Source of the DNA: Flavivirga aquimarina
GTDB lineage: Bacteria; Bacteroidota; Bacteroidia; Flavobacteriales; Flavobacteriaceae
DNA length: 64,000 nt
Reading direction: 5' to 3'
Assembly: GCF_030540835.1 (NCBI RefSeq)
Contig: NZ_JAUOEK010000184.1
Location: forward strand, 124,001-188,000
Positions 8,191-15,590 of the stretch are shown here, piece after piece (position 1 is the stretch's first letter; every line of letters begins with the position of its first letter). Position numbers and translations under genes: made by a program. The notes under the pieces are model-generated. The model was not told where the DNA came from and searched no databases. It worked only from the letters and a program-made list of their open reading frames with translations.

Positions 8191-8784
8191 TTAACTTAAA
8201 GCAGCAATTAAATCGGCTTTCTTCATAGAAGAAATTCCTTCAACGCCTTTGGCTTTTGCCATCTCTTTTAATTCAGCAACAGTAAGCTTGCTTAAATCTT
8301 GAGTAGCTTCAGCTTTTTTAGCAGCTGGTTTTGCTTTTGGTTCAGCAGCTTTCGCTTTTGGTGCGGCTGCTTTAGCTTTTGGCGCAGCAGTGTCTGCTTT
8401 TTTAGATTCTGCTTTTGCTGGGGCAGCTTTCTTAGCTCCCTCCTTTTCTACTTTGGTCGCTTTTTTAGCTCCCGAAGCAACAATACTTTCAATTACAATT
8501 TCTGTTAAAGATTGACGGTGACCATTTTTAACACGGTACCCTTTACGTCTTTTCTTCTTAAAAACTATAACTTTATCACCTTTAAGGTGCTTTAAAACTT
8601 TTGCTCCTACTTGAGCTCCGTTTATAGCCGGGGCGCCTACAGTTACTTTGTCTCCATCTGCTACTAGAAGTACGTTATCGAAAGAAACTTTCTTACCTTC
8701 TTCTGTTTGCAAACGGTTAACAAAAACTTTTTGGTCTTTTTCAACTTTAAATTGATGCCCTGCTATCTCTACAATTGCGTACAT
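8191..8784 (-). CDS. rplU: 50S ribosomal protein L21 (bL21) with C-terminal helix-extension-helix domain
   Basis: Residues 1-103 are a normal L21 (MYAIVEIAGHQFKVEK, KVIVFKKKRRKGYRVKNGHRQ), which binds domain II of 23S rRNA. The protein is 197 residues because of a Lys/Ala/Pro-rich linker (about 108-160) and a final module, DLSKLTVAELKEMAKAKGVE onward, that looks like a Rho-N/SAP-type helix-extension-helix nucleic-acid-binding domain. Such tails are known in Bacteroidetes L21. The start is supported by a well-placed promoter with a 37-nt leader. The tail's job is unknown; extra RNA contact is the obvious guess. Confidence 0.96.
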   Translation of the reverse strand: MYAIVEIAGHQFKVEKDQKVFVNRLQTEEGKKVSFDNVLLVADGDKVTVGAPAINGAQVGAKVLKHLKGDKVIVFKKKRRKGYRVKNGHRQSLTEIVIESIVASGAKKATKVEKEGAKKAAPAKAESKKADTAAPKAKAAAPKAKAAEPKAKPAAKKAEATQDLSKLTVAELKEMAKAKGVEGISSMKKADLIAALS

Positions 8785-8821
8785 AGCGAATTTTTATTAA
8801 TTATTTTGTTCAAAATGAGTG

Positions 8822-8852
8822 CAAATATACTGCTAATAAATTAATCTACAAA
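8822..8852 (-). promoter_or_regulatory. rplU-rpmA promoter (Bacteroidetes sigma type)
   Basis: Read on the minus strand: TTTG at 8852-8849, a 19-nt spacer, then TATATTTG at 8829-8822. This matches the Bacteroidetes -33/-7 consensus TTTG-N19-21-TAnnTTTG, and the gene starts at 8784. Confidence 0.75.
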
Positions 8853-9009
8853 CGTTTTTTTGATTTTGGATGATCATTTCTTCTCTATTTTTTCATTGAG
8901 AAAAACTTCTTAATAATTTAGTTTATAGTATAAAAATTAAAATTTCTTTAAAAACTGGGAGGGGATTCTTCCTATTGGTCGTTTACACATAAAAATAAAT
9001 GCTATTATT

Positions 9010-9111
9010 ATGAAAAATCTCAAAGAAATATTACTTAAAGTAGAAATAAAAAAAGTTAAGGAATTTATTAAAGAATTACCAGCAGCAGCTGCTTTTGTGT
9101 TAAATCATTAA
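9010..9111 (+). CDS. Possible 33-residue peptide
   Basis: An ATG-initiated ORF encoding a Lys/Glu/Leu-rich amphipathic N-terminal half (MKNLKEILLKVEIKK) and an Ala-rich end (ELPAAAAFVLNH). It has no match I recognise. It sits alone between a divergent ribosomal operon and a convergent DUF4199 gene. No SD sequence is expected in this phylum, so the lack of one does not argue against it. It may be a chance ORF; conservation in relatives would decide. Confidence 0.25.
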   Translation: MKNLKEILLKVEIKKVKEFIKELPAAAAFVLNH

Positions 9112-9122
9112 TGTTATAAATG

Positions 9123-9575
9123 TTATTGGTTTTGAGGAATATTTCCTGTCTTTTTAAAAAATTGCATAACAGTAAGTACAGAAACCACAGTGGTTGCTAA
9201 CCCCATAACGGCAACCACAAAGGTTACCATACCAATATCTACATTAAAACTACCGTTAATTGTTTGAAGTAATTCTGGTAAAAAGGCAGGGTTAATTTCT
9301 GTAGCATAAAACAAGAAAAAAACAGTAAATATTAATGTCGCAATAAAACCTGTAATAGTCCCTGTTTTAAATCCTTCGCTATAAGTAAAAGTCTCTGGTT
9401 TTTCAAGCTTTCTTAAACGTACAACTTCGCAAATCCCAAAAGCAATAATAACAGCGTTAAAAAAACTAAATACTGGATTAATATGTTTATAGAATAATGC
9501 TAAAATTAAAAAATATGCAATTAACATAATGCCAGTAACTAGTCCAAACCGAATAGGAAGCGATATTTTTTTCAT
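9123..9575 (-). CDS. DUF4199-type membrane protein
   Basis: A 150-residue integral membrane protein with four hydrophobic segments at about 9-28, 35-50, 73-92 and 116-138. A polar middle contains the family-like block FTYSEGFKTGTITGFIATLIF. DUF4199 proteins are common small inner-membrane proteins of Bacteroidetes with no known function. The final residues (FFKKTGNIPQNQ) are typical of the family. It appears to be a single-gene unit. Confidence 0.75.
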   Translation of the reverse strand: MKKISLPIRFGLVTGIMLIAYFLILALFYKHINPVFSFFNAVIIAFGICEVVRLRKLEKPETFTYSEGFKTGTITGFIATLIFTVFFLFYATEINPAFLPELLQTINGSFNVDIGMVTFVVAVMGLATTVVSVLTVMQFFKKTGNIPQNQ

Positions 9576-9862
9576 CTTTTAGCAAATTTACATTTATTTA
9601 AATTTCGTAAAAAATTTCGTATTAAAATAATTTTACATCTGTTTTAACTATAAATTGATTTTTTTTGTAAGAAAAATAACTGATTTTGAATTGGTTTTTA
9701 TAAGATAATAATAGTCATTACTAAATTCTGGGATTCTGAATGTTTTATCGAAAAAAATCTGTAAACAATAAAACAACAATTTATGAAGTCACAAAATTCT
9801 ACTTTTTAGTACAATAAACAGCTTAATTTAGTAGTTTTGTAAACAACATTATACTTATAAAC

Positions 9863-10261
9863 ATGAACACATTAAAAAATATTATAGCAATTGTAATGGT
9901 AGTATTAATCACTATTAGTTGCAAAAATGAAACAAAACCAGAAATTAAAACTATAGAGGTAGTAAAAGAGACTTCTAAAGAATTAGACCCAAATGCCACT
10001 TATGCTAAAGCAGAATTTAATATTGATGGTATGACATGCGCTATTGGATGTGCTAAATCTATTGAAAAGAAAATAGCTAATATGGAGGGTGTAAAGTCTG
10101 CTACTGTAGATTTTGACAAAAAGTTAGCTATGGTTGAATATAATGAAGCTAAAGTTACTCCTACTTCTTTAGAAGAAACAGTAGTCAAAGTTGCAGATAT
10201 TTACAAAGTTAGTAATATGAAAACGGTTGATGCGTTTTCAGAAAAAAGTGCTGTACAATAA
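9863..10261 (+). CDS. Lipoprotein with heavy-metal-associated (HMA) domain
   Basis: A 132-residue protein with a lipobox (LITISC, Cys20) followed by a linker and one HMA ferredoxin-like fold at about 48-115 (AEFNIDGMTCAIGCAKSIEKK, then VKSATVDFDKKLAMVEYN). Standard metallochaperones carry GMTCxxC; here the cysteines are C59 and C63, giving CxxxC. It would sit in the periplasm anchored to a membrane and bind Cu(I) or another soft metal. A TAGTTTTG -7-like box lies at 9832-9839. No efflux pump or sensor is adjacent. It converges on the next gene with a 9-bp gap. Confidence 0.85.
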   Translation: MNTLKNIIAIVMVVLITISCKNETKPEIKTIEVVKETSKELDPNATYAKAEFNIDGMTCAIGCAKSIEKKIANMEGVKSATVDFDKKLAMVEYNEAKVTPTSLEETVVKVADIYKVSNMKTVDAFSEKSAVQ

Positions 10262-10270
10262 ATTATCGTA

Positions 10271-11023
10271 TTAAAATTTACTTTTTCTCGATTTTTCTAT
10301 TAAATACCAACACATAAAATAATGTGTTAGGTTAAAAAATATTACCGCAAAAAACTCTAGCAAATCGTTTTTTTCAACAAATAAATGATATCCTTGTAAA
10401 TAAGAGCTAATTACAATAGAAATCGTTGAGAATAATAAAAATCGATTGGTTTTTGTCTTTTTACTTATATATAATAAAGTAGCACTAAACACAAATAGCG
10501 CCACAGAAAAAATATACAGTATAGTTTCTTGAAAAAGAAGCATTTTTTTCATCCCCTCGGAATATAGTATGGTTGGTACAACCGCAAATATTACTATTAG
10601 AAGAGAAAACTTTAGAATTCTTTTTACACTAACTGCTTGATAATGCTTAAATAAAATTAAAAAGTAAATAAAAAATGCTATCGTATGATAAACCAGCCCC
10701 AAGGAGTTGTACGCTTCGTACGGATTATTAAAATGACAAATCCCTAAAAAGTTAAATACTACTGAAAGTAAAAATAGCTTGTTCCTTTTCTTTGTATTTA
10801 ATATATGTATAATAAAAATTAAAGACAGGGGGATAAACAACGTTACTTGTCTATTTAAATACTTAGGAAAAATAGCCCCAAGGGCGTCTAAAAAAAGAAT
10901 GCCTGTAAAAAAAATAGACCCTAGCCCATTATGCCTAATTAGCTCTTGTATCTCTCTCTTTATTACCGTTTTAAACCTTTTCAATATATAAAGCTTATTT
11001 ATTGTAAAATTCAAAAAAATCAA
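10271..11023 (-). CDS. Multipass membrane protein of unknown function
   Basis: A 250-residue protein made mainly of hydrophobic segments (about eight, roughly at 38-58, 62-76, 81-97, 107-124, 137-154, 163-187, 194-210 and 222-240) with short basic loops. The layout resembles YhhN-like proteins, but I cannot see the diagnostic motifs, so no family is claimed. The first 30 residues (basic, few hydrophobics) may be cytoplasmic or may reflect a start chosen too far upstream. It stands just downstream of gldD in the same direction, with an 85-bp gap. Confidence 0.6.
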   Translation of the reverse strand: MIFLNFTINKLYILKRFKTVIKREIQELIRHNGLGSIFFTGILFLDALGAIFPKYLNRQVTLFIPLSLIFIIHILNTKKRNKLFLLSVVFNFLGICHFNNPYEAYNSLGLVYHTIAFFIYFLILFKHYQAVSVKRILKFSLLIVIFAVVPTILYSEGMKKMLLFQETILYIFSVALFVFSATLLYISKKTKTNRFLLFSTISIVISSYLQGYHLFVEKNDLLEFFAVIFFNLTHYFMCWYLIEKSRKSKF

Positions 11024-11108
11024 GAATTTACGACAATCTATATGGGAAATATAGTGCTTTTTTATATATGGATAAATACTAAGGTTGGGATTTTAGACGA
11101 AATACATT

Positions 11109-11717
11109 CTATTTCCAAATAATCGTTTCCATTATATGTTTAATATCTTTTTGCAAATAATTCGCAGCTGGCAAAATAGAATCGTAATTGGGCTTTGCAT
11201 AAAAATATAAGGACCCTGTTAAAAAGTGATTTATACTATCGGTGACATAAAATTGTGCTGGTGATGCCACATTTCCTTTAACTTCAGAAAACATTCCATA
11301 TACTTTTTGTGTTTCATTTTTATAAATACTTGCAGGAGGGATCTCATCAGCTTTAGCCATATGCTTTTCTGTAAATTTTTCTGCATCTCTTAAAAAATCA
11401 ACTAAATTTTTTCTGTCACCATTAATAGCCTTATATGTTAAAAAAACTGTTCCTTTTAAAGTTGGGTACTCTATGTTTACACCATAACTTTCTGTTGTTG
11501 CATCAATCTTTTTAGAAGTAACTTTAGTTGCTAATATATTTGATTCAAATGAAAAAGGAACCTCTATCTTAGCTTCAAGATACTTTGCCCTAGGGTAATC
11601 CAACCTTAAATAGGCTTTCGGTTTTGGCACATAATCTTCACCACAAGATGCTAATACTAAAACTCCAATTACTAAGATCGTTCTTAATAAAGACTTGAAA
11701 GTTGATTTTACATTCAT
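11109..11717 (-). CDS. gldD: Gliding motility lipoprotein GldD
   Basis: A 202-residue lipoprotein (signal LVIGVLVLASC, Cys25) with the GldD hallmark PKPKAYLRLDYPRAKY right after the anchor. In Flavobacterium johnsoniae GldD is needed for gliding and for type IX secretion. It follows gldE by 43 bp in the order ssb-gldE-gldD, which is conserved across Flavobacteriaceae. Length is typical. The T9SS sorting tail on the protein at 31013-32860 fits a working secretion system. Confidence 0.93.
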   Translation of the reverse strand: MNVKSTFKSLLRTILVIGVLVLASCGEDYVPKPKAYLRLDYPRAKYLEAKIEVPFSFESNILATKVTSKKIDATTESYGVNIEYPTLKGTVFLTYKAINGDRKNLVDFLRDAEKFTEKHMAKADEIPPASIYKNETQKVYGMFSEVKGNVASPAQFYVTDSINHFLTGSLYFYAKPNYDSILPAANYLQKDIKHIMETIIWK

Positions 11718-11760
11718 ATAGTATTGGTTTGCTATAGTAGTTATTATAGTGTGATAAAAA

Positions 11761-13065
11761 TTAGGCTATTGTAAATTTTACAAGTTTTATTCTCTTCTTG
11801 TCTAAAGCTTCTATTGTAAAAACGTAATTTTTAAAATTTATTTTACTATTTAATTTTGGAAAACTTCCAGATATTTCCAGTACAAAACCTGCAATGGTTT
11901 CGGCTTCTCCTTTTTTATCTTCAAAAACAGTTTCATCTTCAACTTTAATAATTTTATAAAAATCTTTTAAAGCTGTTTTACCTTCAAACACAAAGTTATT
12001 ATCGTCTAGTTTAGAGTATATCAAATCTTCATCATCAAACTCATCACTTATATCACCCACAATCTCCTCAATAATATCTTCTAAAGAAATCAAACCGGAA
12101 GTACCTCCATATTCATCTACTACTACAGCCAAATGTACTTTTTTCTCCTGAAATTCTGCCATTAAATCATCTAGCTTCTTATTTTCGGGCACAAAAAAAG
12201 GTTCTCGTATCAAACCTGTCCAATCAAACTGTTTTCTATCTATATAAGGCAATAAATCCTTTACATAAAGAATCCCTTTAATGGTATCTATATTATCCTC
12301 ATAAACAGGAATTCTGGAATAACCATTAGAAATTATTTCGGGCATAATCTCGTTATACTTTTGTTCTATATTTAGAGCAAAAATATCTATTCGGGGACGC
12401 ATAACTTGTTTTGTATCTGTATTTCCAAATGATACGATACCTTGCAATATTTTATGCTCTTCTTTGGTAGTATCTTCTTCACTGGTTAATTCTAAAGCTT
12501 GAGAAAGCTGATCGACACTTAAATTAGATTTTTGCTTTCCCAATTTATTATGAATAGCCAATGTTACACGTCGCATTGGCAAACTTATCGGTGACAAAAA
12601 AACATCTAAAACACGTAGCGGATATGCCATAAAAGAAGCAAACTTCAAGTTATTTCTACTAGCATATATTTTAGGTAAAATTTCACCAAATAATAAGATT
12701 AAGAATGTAATTACTAGAAGCTCAACAATAAATTTGATTAATGAACTAGTGATTTCTCCAAATATAAAATCGCCTAAAAAGGCAAACAAAATAACAATGG
12801 CTATATTTATAAAATTATTGGCAACTAATATGGTAGCTAATAGCTTTTTAGGATGTTCTAATAATTTTGATATAATTTCAATGCGTTTAGATTTGTTTTC
12901 TAAACCATCATCAATATCTTTTCTGCTTAGAGAAAATAGAGCTACTTCTGCCCCAGAGATAAGTGCAGAACAAACTAAAAGCAAAAATAGTAATACAAAA
13001 CCTGTAACAACCGAAAAATCAATTGCAATTAATAAAGGTTTAAAACTCGAAGGATCAGGATCCAA
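11761..13065 (-). CDS. gldE: Gliding motility-associated protein GldE (CNNM/CBS/CorC domains)
   Basis: A 434-residue membrane protein: N-terminal CNNM-like segments (about 17-38, 75-98, 103-127) with the signature ALISGAEVALFSLSRKD, a CBS pair at about 215-335 (MRPRIDIFAL, GYSRIPVYED, VVVDEYGGTSGLISLEDIIEEIVGD) and a C-terminal CorC/HlyC transporter-associated domain. Related proteins take part in Mg2+/Co2+ handling; GldE supports gliding, possibly through GldD. It lies between ssb (25 bp upstream) and gldD. Confidence 0.93.
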   Translation of the reverse strand: MDPDPSSFKPLLIAIDFSVVTGFVLLFLLLVCSALISGAEVALFSLSRKDIDDGLENKSKRIEIISKLLEHPKKLLATILVANNFINIAIVILFAFLGDFIFGEITSSLIKFIVELLVITFLILLFGEILPKIYASRNNLKFASFMAYPLRVLDVFLSPISLPMRRVTLAIHNKLGKQKSNLSVDQLSQALELTSEEDTTKEEHKILQGIVSFGNTDTKQVMRPRIDIFALNIEQKYNEIMPEIISNGYSRIPVYEDNIDTIKGILYVKDLLPYIDRKQFDWTGLIREPFFVPENKKLDDLMAEFQEKKVHLAVVVDEYGGTSGLISLEDIIEEIVGDISDEFDDEDLIYSKLDDNNFVFEGKTALKDFYKIIKVEDETVFEDKKGEAETIAGFVLEISGSFPKLNSKINFKNYVFTIEALDKKRIKLVKFTIA

Positions 13066-13090
13066 ATACTTCTTTTTAGTTTAACTTAAA

Positions 13091-13540
13091 TTAAAATGGA
13101 AGATCATCGTTTTCTTCCTCAATAGGTTCGCTATTTGACGGCTGATCAGGAACAGCTTTTTTGACTTCAGTTTTATTCATCGCAGCATTATTTTCACTCT
13201 CTTTTTTTGTTGAAAGAAACGTAAAATCATTACACTGAATTTCGGTAGAGTATCTTTCATTACCACTATCATCTTGCCATTTTCTCGTTTTCAACCTACC
13301 TTCTATATAAACTTTATCTCCCTTACTCAAATACTTTTCACATATTTCAGCTCCTTTATTTCTAACAACAATATTATGCCATTCTGTATTAGTAACACGT
13401 TCATTAGTCTGTTTATTCGTATACGTTTCATTTGTTGCTAAAGGAAACCTACCAATACAGCCACCTCCTTCAAAATAATGCATTTTTATTTCATCTCCTA
13501 AATGGCCAATTAGCATAACTTTATTTAATGTCCCAGACAT
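13091..13540 (-). CDS. ssb: Single-stranded DNA-binding protein
   Basis: A 149-residue SSB. Residues 1-105 form the OB fold (LNKVMLIGHLGDEIKM, TEWHNIVVRNKGAEICEKYL, VYIEGRLKTRKWQD). A flexible linker leads to the acidic tip DDLPF, the docking site for replication and repair partners. It binds ssDNA as a tetramer. It heads the ssb-gldE-gldD group, and a CAAAATTA element (minus-strand TAATTTTG) at 13563-13570 could be its -7 box. Confidence 0.96.
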   Translation of the reverse strand: MSGTLNKVMLIGHLGDEIKMHYFEGGGCIGRFPLATNETYTNKQTNERVTNTEWHNIVVRNKGAEICEKYLSKGDKVYIEGRLKTRKWQDDSGNERYSTEIQCNDFTFLSTKKESENNAAMNKTEVKKAVPDQPSNSEPIEEENDDLPF

Positions 13541-13711
13541 AACTGTTGTTTGTTTTAGAACGCAAAATTACAATATTGCGTTGCATTTTTTTAAAATTAA
13601 TAAAAAAATATGATTGTTCGATCTAAACTAATTAAAAATAAAGAACTACTAGAAATTATTATTCTAAACTCTACAGCATATCTCATTTTTAGATTCACGT
13701 TTCAATAATTT

Positions 13712-14752
13712 TTAAAAATTAAAAGTTTCAATAAAATTTCCTATTAGAATTGGTACTGCATAATTATGTATGTCTTGGGTAGAAATCCCATTAACTAAAA
13801 GCTTATTTACATTTACAACCCAAAACTTAGTATATAAATGTTGATGGGATAGTTTGTGTACAACGACATCTTTATTATAAAGAGATAATTGAAACGACAT
13901 ACCTTTTATTAAATCATGTTCTTTTACAAGTTTTTTTAAAGTATTTACATCAACATTCGTATTGGTTTCAATTAAAGGGAACTGATATAAGTTTTGCCAA
14001 ATACCTTTGCCTTCTCGTTTTTCTAAAATAGTTTTTCCATCACCAGAAATAAATACCAAAAAGTTAAAATACTTTTTTTTCGCTTTTGCTGACTTAATTT
14101 TAACTGGTAATTCGTTGATTTTATTTTTATTGAAAGCGATACAACTTTTATTAAAAGGACACGTATTACAATCAGGTTTTTGAGGCGTGCAGTGTGTTGC
14201 GCCAAATTCCATGATAGCTTGATTAAACTCTGCTGGTTTTTTTTTATCAATTAATTCCTGAGCCAGTGCTTTAAACTCTTTTGCTCCTTTTGATGAGTTA
14301 ATGGGAGTATTAATTCCAAAATATCTTGACAACACTCTATATACATTTCCATCAACAACTGCAGCAACTTCATTAAAGCAAATAGACGCTATAGCACTTG
14401 CCGTATAATCACCCACTCCTTTTAGTTTTAACAAGTCTTTATAGTTATTAGGAAACTCTCCTTTTAATTCCTTTACTATATGTTTAGCAGTAGCATGTAA
14501 ATTTCTGGCTCTTGAATAATATCCTAATCCTTGCCATAATTTAAGCACATCACTTTCATCTGCCTTAGAAAGGTCAAAAACTGTGGGAAACTTTTCTGTA
14601 AATGACTCATAATAAGGAAGACCTTGTTTAACTTGTGTTTGTTGTAAAATAATTTCTGACAACCATATATAATAAGGAGCCTTGGTTTGTCTCCAAGGAA
14701 GATCTCTCTTATTATTTGAATACCAATGAATTAAATATTTTGAAAATCCCAT
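13712..14752 (-). CDS. mutY: A/G-specific adenine glycosylase
   Basis: A 346-residue DNA glycosylase that removes adenine mispaired with 8-oxoguanine. Visible: catalytic Glu33 in WLSEIILQQTQV, the helix-hairpin-helix LKGVGDYTASA (110-120), the conserved Asp134 in VVDGNVYRVLSR, a 4Fe-4S site C188-x6-C195-x2-C198-x5-C204, and a C-terminal NUDIX-like domain that reads 8-oxoG. All key residues are present. It lies upstream of ssb in the conserved gliding/repair block and is divergent from the HU gene. Its cluster would be supplied by the SUF system encoded in this window. Confidence 0.96.
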   Translation of the reverse strand: MGFSKYLIHWYSNNKRDLPWRQTKAPYYIWLSEIILQQTQVKQGLPYYESFTEKFPTVFDLSKADESDVLKLWQGLGYYSRARNLHATAKHIVKELKGEFPNNYKDLLKLKGVGDYTASAIASICFNEVAAVVDGNVYRVLSRYFGINTPINSSKGAKEFKALAQELIDKKKPAEFNQAIMEFGATHCTPQKPDCNTCPFNKSCIAFNKNKINELPVKIKSAKAKKKYFNFLVFISGDGKTILEKREGKGIWQNLYQFPLIETNTNVDVNTLKKLVKEHDLIKGMSFQLSLYNKDVVVHKLSHQHLYTKFWVVNVNKLLVNGISTQDIHNYAVPILIGNFIETFNF

Positions 14753-14813
14753 TATCGAATATATACTACTCGCAAAAATAAACGTTTATAATCTTAAATT
14801 TTAATGAATTAGG

Positions 14814-14846
14814 TTTGAAATATTGAATATTAAATTCCTATATTTG
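14814..14846 (+). promoter_or_regulatory. HU gene promoter (Bacteroidetes sigma type)
   Basis: TTTG at 14814-14817 and TATATTTG at 14839-14846 are separated by 21 nt, an excellent match to the Bacteroidetes consensus. Translation starts at 14885, about 30 nt beyond the likely +1. Confidence 0.75.
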
Positions 14847-14884
14847 CATCCCTCTAAATTTATATAACCTAAAAAAAATAAAAA

Positions 14885-15175
14885 ATGACGAAGGCTGATT
14901 TAGTAGCAAAAATTTCTGAAAAATTAGGAATTGAAAAAGGTGATGTTCAAGCAACTGTTGAAACATTTATGGAAGAAGTAAAAACTTCTTTAGAAAGTGG
15001 TGATAATGTTTACTTAAGAGGTTTTGGAAGCTTCATTATAAAAACAAGAGCTGAAAAAACTGGTAGAAATATTTCTAAAAATACAACTATAAAAATACCA
15101 GCTCATAATATTCCTGCATTTAAGCCTGCAAAGGTTTTTGTTGAAGGTGTTAAAACAAATGTAGACGTTAAATAA
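14885..15175 (+). CDS. hup: HU-family DNA-binding protein
   Basis: A 96-residue histone-like protein: MTKADLVAKISEKLG with two helices, then the beta-arm region LRGFGSFIIKTRAEKTGRNI and IKIPAHNIPAFKPAKVFVE. HU/IHF dimers bend DNA and organise the nucleoid. The arm contains the expected N-I-P-A-F-K-P-A block. It is preceded by a strong promoter and followed, 41 bp later, by the small basic protein gene; both end at the hairpin at 15308-15350. Confidence 0.96.
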   Translation: MTKADLVAKISEKLGIEKGDVQATVETFMEEVKTSLESGDNVYLRGFGSFIIKTRAEKTGRNISKNTTIKIPAHNIPAFKPAKVFVEGVKTNVDVK

Positions 15176-15216
15176 AGCATTAAAATAAATTATTAATATA
15201 AAAAAAAGCACTATTT

Positions 15217-15309
15217 ATGCCAAGTGGTAAAAAACGTAAAAGACATAAGGTTGCAACGCATAAACGTAAGAAACGTAGACGCGCTAACCGTCATAAAAAG
15301 AAAAAATAA
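15217..15309 (+). CDS. 30-residue basic protein, AURKAIP1/COX24 (mS38)-like
   Basis: An ORF of 30 codons beginning MPSGKKRKRHKVATHKRKK and ending in a run of Lys; 22 of 30 residues are Lys, Arg or His. It matches the very short Bacteroidetes proteins assigned to the AURKAIP1/COX24 domain, whose mitochondrial relative mS38 is a small-subunit ribosomal protein. Ribosome or rRNA binding is therefore likely but inferred. It stands between HU and RNase G, and its stop codon lies at the base of a perfect 18-bp terminator hairpin. Confidence 0.85.
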   Translation: MPSGKKRKRHKVATHKRKKRRRANRHKKKK

Positions 15310-15350
15310 ACTAAAAGAAGTAGTTAGATAAACTACTTCTTTTAGTTTTA
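15308..15350 (+). terminator. Strong intrinsic terminator after HU / small basic protein
   Basis: A perfect 18-bp stem (15308-15325 with 15331-15348) around a 5-nt loop. The right arm ends in T-rich sequence. The A-rich left arm means it could work in both directions. Confidence 0.85.
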
Positions 15351-15424
15351 AAATAACAAGTTCTTTGAAATGAGTTCATTAAAATTTCAGACACTTTTTA
15401 GTGTTTAATGAACTCCACGGATAA

Positions 15425-15442
15425 TCCCGATAGTTATCGGGA
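15425..15442. repeat. Palindrome TCCCGATA-GT-TATCGGGA
   Basis: An 18-bp near-perfect palindrome, the same core as the one at 49289-49304. It sits in a larger weak hairpin (about 15381-15455, arms AAATTTCA...TGAAATTT) upstream of the RNase G gene. Confidence 0.75.
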
Positions 15443-15590
15443 CCTGTGAAATTTCCTTGATTATGAATTTGATTTTACATCAAAAGAGTAATTGAGGTTT
15501 TATCTCTGACAATAGAGAATCAATAGCTATTGCCAGAAAAAATAATGTATAATCCATCTGTACTTAATTGTATGGATAAAAATTAACAAA

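Larger units (their letters stand above)
8785..9122. other. Intergenic region, 338 bp
   Basis: This gap holds the rplU promoter at its left end and one possible 33-codon ORF at 9010-9111. A G-rich patch near 8958 is the only other departure from A/T-rich sequence; I see no RNA gene or riboswitch in it. Confidence 0.5.

Noticed and set aside
8299-8508. A 69-codon Cys/Phe/Ser-rich ORF opposite the rplU tail
   Set aside because: It is the complement of the Lys/Ala-rich linker codons; the composition is fully explained by that.
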